Assembly (NCBI GenBank): GCA_031259505.1
Contig: JAIRLL010000148.1
Coordinates: 1 to 15,891, forward strand
Length of the DNA stretch: 15,891 bases
Source: Tannerella sp.
GTDB lineage: Bacteria > Bacteroidota > Bacteroidia > Bacteroidales > Tannerellaceae
Reading direction: 5' to 3'
A model generated the notes under the pieces. The model saw only the letters and a list, made by a program, of their open reading frames with translations. It was not told where the DNA came from and made no database searches. Positions within the stretch are counted from its first letter, which is position 1; the number at the start of each line of letters is the position of its first letter. Shown piece after piece: positions 15,533 to 15,891 of this stretch. The translations under genes were made by a program, and so were the position numbers.

Positions 15533-15784
15533 CTGCCAAAAAAGTTAAAACATCTACCCCAGAGCTTAAAATTACTGCCAAAAAGGTTAAAACTCCTGCC
15601 TCCAAGCTTAAAATTTATACCTAAAAGCTTAAAACTCCTGCCTCAAAACTTAATTTTATCGCCAAAAAGGTCAAAACACCTGCCTCCGAGTTTAAAACTC
15701 CTGCCAAAAAACTTAAATTTTCCGGCTCAAAGGTAGGATGTCCCGGCTCAGAGGTAGAAATTCCTGCTAAAAAGGTAGGACGCC
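15533..15784 (+). repeat. Array of 12 degenerate 21-bp tandem repeats
   Basis: Twelve consecutive units of exactly 21 bp start at 15533, 15554, 15575, 15596, 15617, 15638, 15659, 15680, 15701, 15722, 15743 and 15764. Units 1-9 follow a pattern of CTGCC, an A-rich or TCC core, (G/C)TTAAAA and a C/T-rich end. Units 10-12 are a variant with GGTAG in place of (G/C)TTA. A degenerate thirteenth unit may precede them (15512-15532). Because 21 is a multiple of three, all units share one reading frame. On the plus strand units 1-9 read as heptads such as LPKRLKL and LPPSLKL until stops appear in units 10-12. The minus strand reads as GVLTFLA-like heptads with stops in units 4 and 5. No start codon or promoter clearly serves either frame, so I call it a repeat and not a gene. 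Confidence 0.9.
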
Positions 15785-15830
15785 GGAGTTTTGATCTTAT
15801 ACTGCGCGGTGTAATTTTGTGATATTATTC

Positions 15831-15883
15831 TACCGGATTGCTTCACCTTTCGGGTTCGCAATGACGCGGCGCGCGCCGCGTCA
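15831..15883. repeat. Palindromic element at the window edge
   Basis: A hairpin with ATTGC (15837-15841) and GCAAT (15858-15862) as outer stem and ACC (15845-15847) with GGT (15853-15855) as inner stem is joined to a 22-bp perfect palindrome of alternating G and C (15862-15883). The text GGATTGCTTC...TCGCAATGAC resembles short dispersed intergenic repeats seen in many bacterial genomes; that is recollection, not a search. The 46 bp before it (15785-15830) show nothing I can name. The element may continue past the window. Confidence 0.5.
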
Positions 15884-15891
15884 CGGCGGGA

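Noticed and set aside
15318..15605. A 95-codon open frame on the minus strand through repeats and the 3' end of the 154-aa gene
   Set aside because: It starts within the array and overlaps a convincing gene and its terminator; no promoter or start signal is seen.
15416..15736. A 106-codon open frame on the plus strand covering the heptad repeats
   Set aside because: Its ATG lies inside the end of the 154-aa gene and the frame runs through a strong terminator, so translation from that start is unlikely. I report the repeats as DNA and raise coding as a question.
15533..15784. CRISPR array
   Set aside because: The 21-bp units are contiguous with no unique spacers, and no cas genes are visible in the window.

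Overview
The window reads as chromosomal DNA from a member of the Bacteroidales (phylum Bacteroidota). Three Bacteroides-type promoters are visible (-7 element TAnnTTTG; two of them also have a well-placed TTTG -33 element). Classical Shine-Dalgarno sites are mostly absent. The gene order RRM protein / tig / clpP-clpX / recQ / parvulin cluster / OstA / mutL is, from memory, typical of Bacteroidales. The species cannot be fixed from the sequence alone.

Layout. At the left edge are two leftward genes: a CPBP-family intramembrane protease running off the window (1-834) and a one-domain RRM RNA-binding protein (936-1181), separated by a hairpin terminator. A 313-bp divergent region (1182-1494) holds the tig promoter and a structured leader for the RRM gene. 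Trigger factor (1495-2847) follows, then a 180-bp gap with a second clear promoter and a strong palindrome.

From 3028 to 14789 nine rightward genes are packed with gaps of 2 to about 18 bp or 4-bp ATGA overlaps, and no terminator is seen between them: clpP, clpX, recQ, a secreted double-parvulin protein, a probable lipoprotein with a SurA-like N-terminus but no parvulin domain, a SurA-like protein, an OstA/LptA-like protein, a small C-tail-anchored protein and mutL. This looks like one long operon joining cytoplasmic protein quality control (ClpXP, next to trigger factor), DNA repair (RecQ, MutL) and outer-membrane assembly (parvulin chaperones, OstA).

The right end differs. A separately promoted 154-aa protein of unknown function (14962-15426) ends at a strong terminator. 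It is followed by about 250 bp of degenerate but strictly in-register 21-bp tandem repeats (at least 12 units), and then by a GC-rich palindromic element that reaches the window edge. These repeats are the least explained part of the window. The rest is ordinary core genome with some points of note: a MutL whose endonuclease motifs are degraded, a trigger factor with a degenerate FKBP-like domain, and two parvulin proteins that each pair one canonical with one divergent domain.
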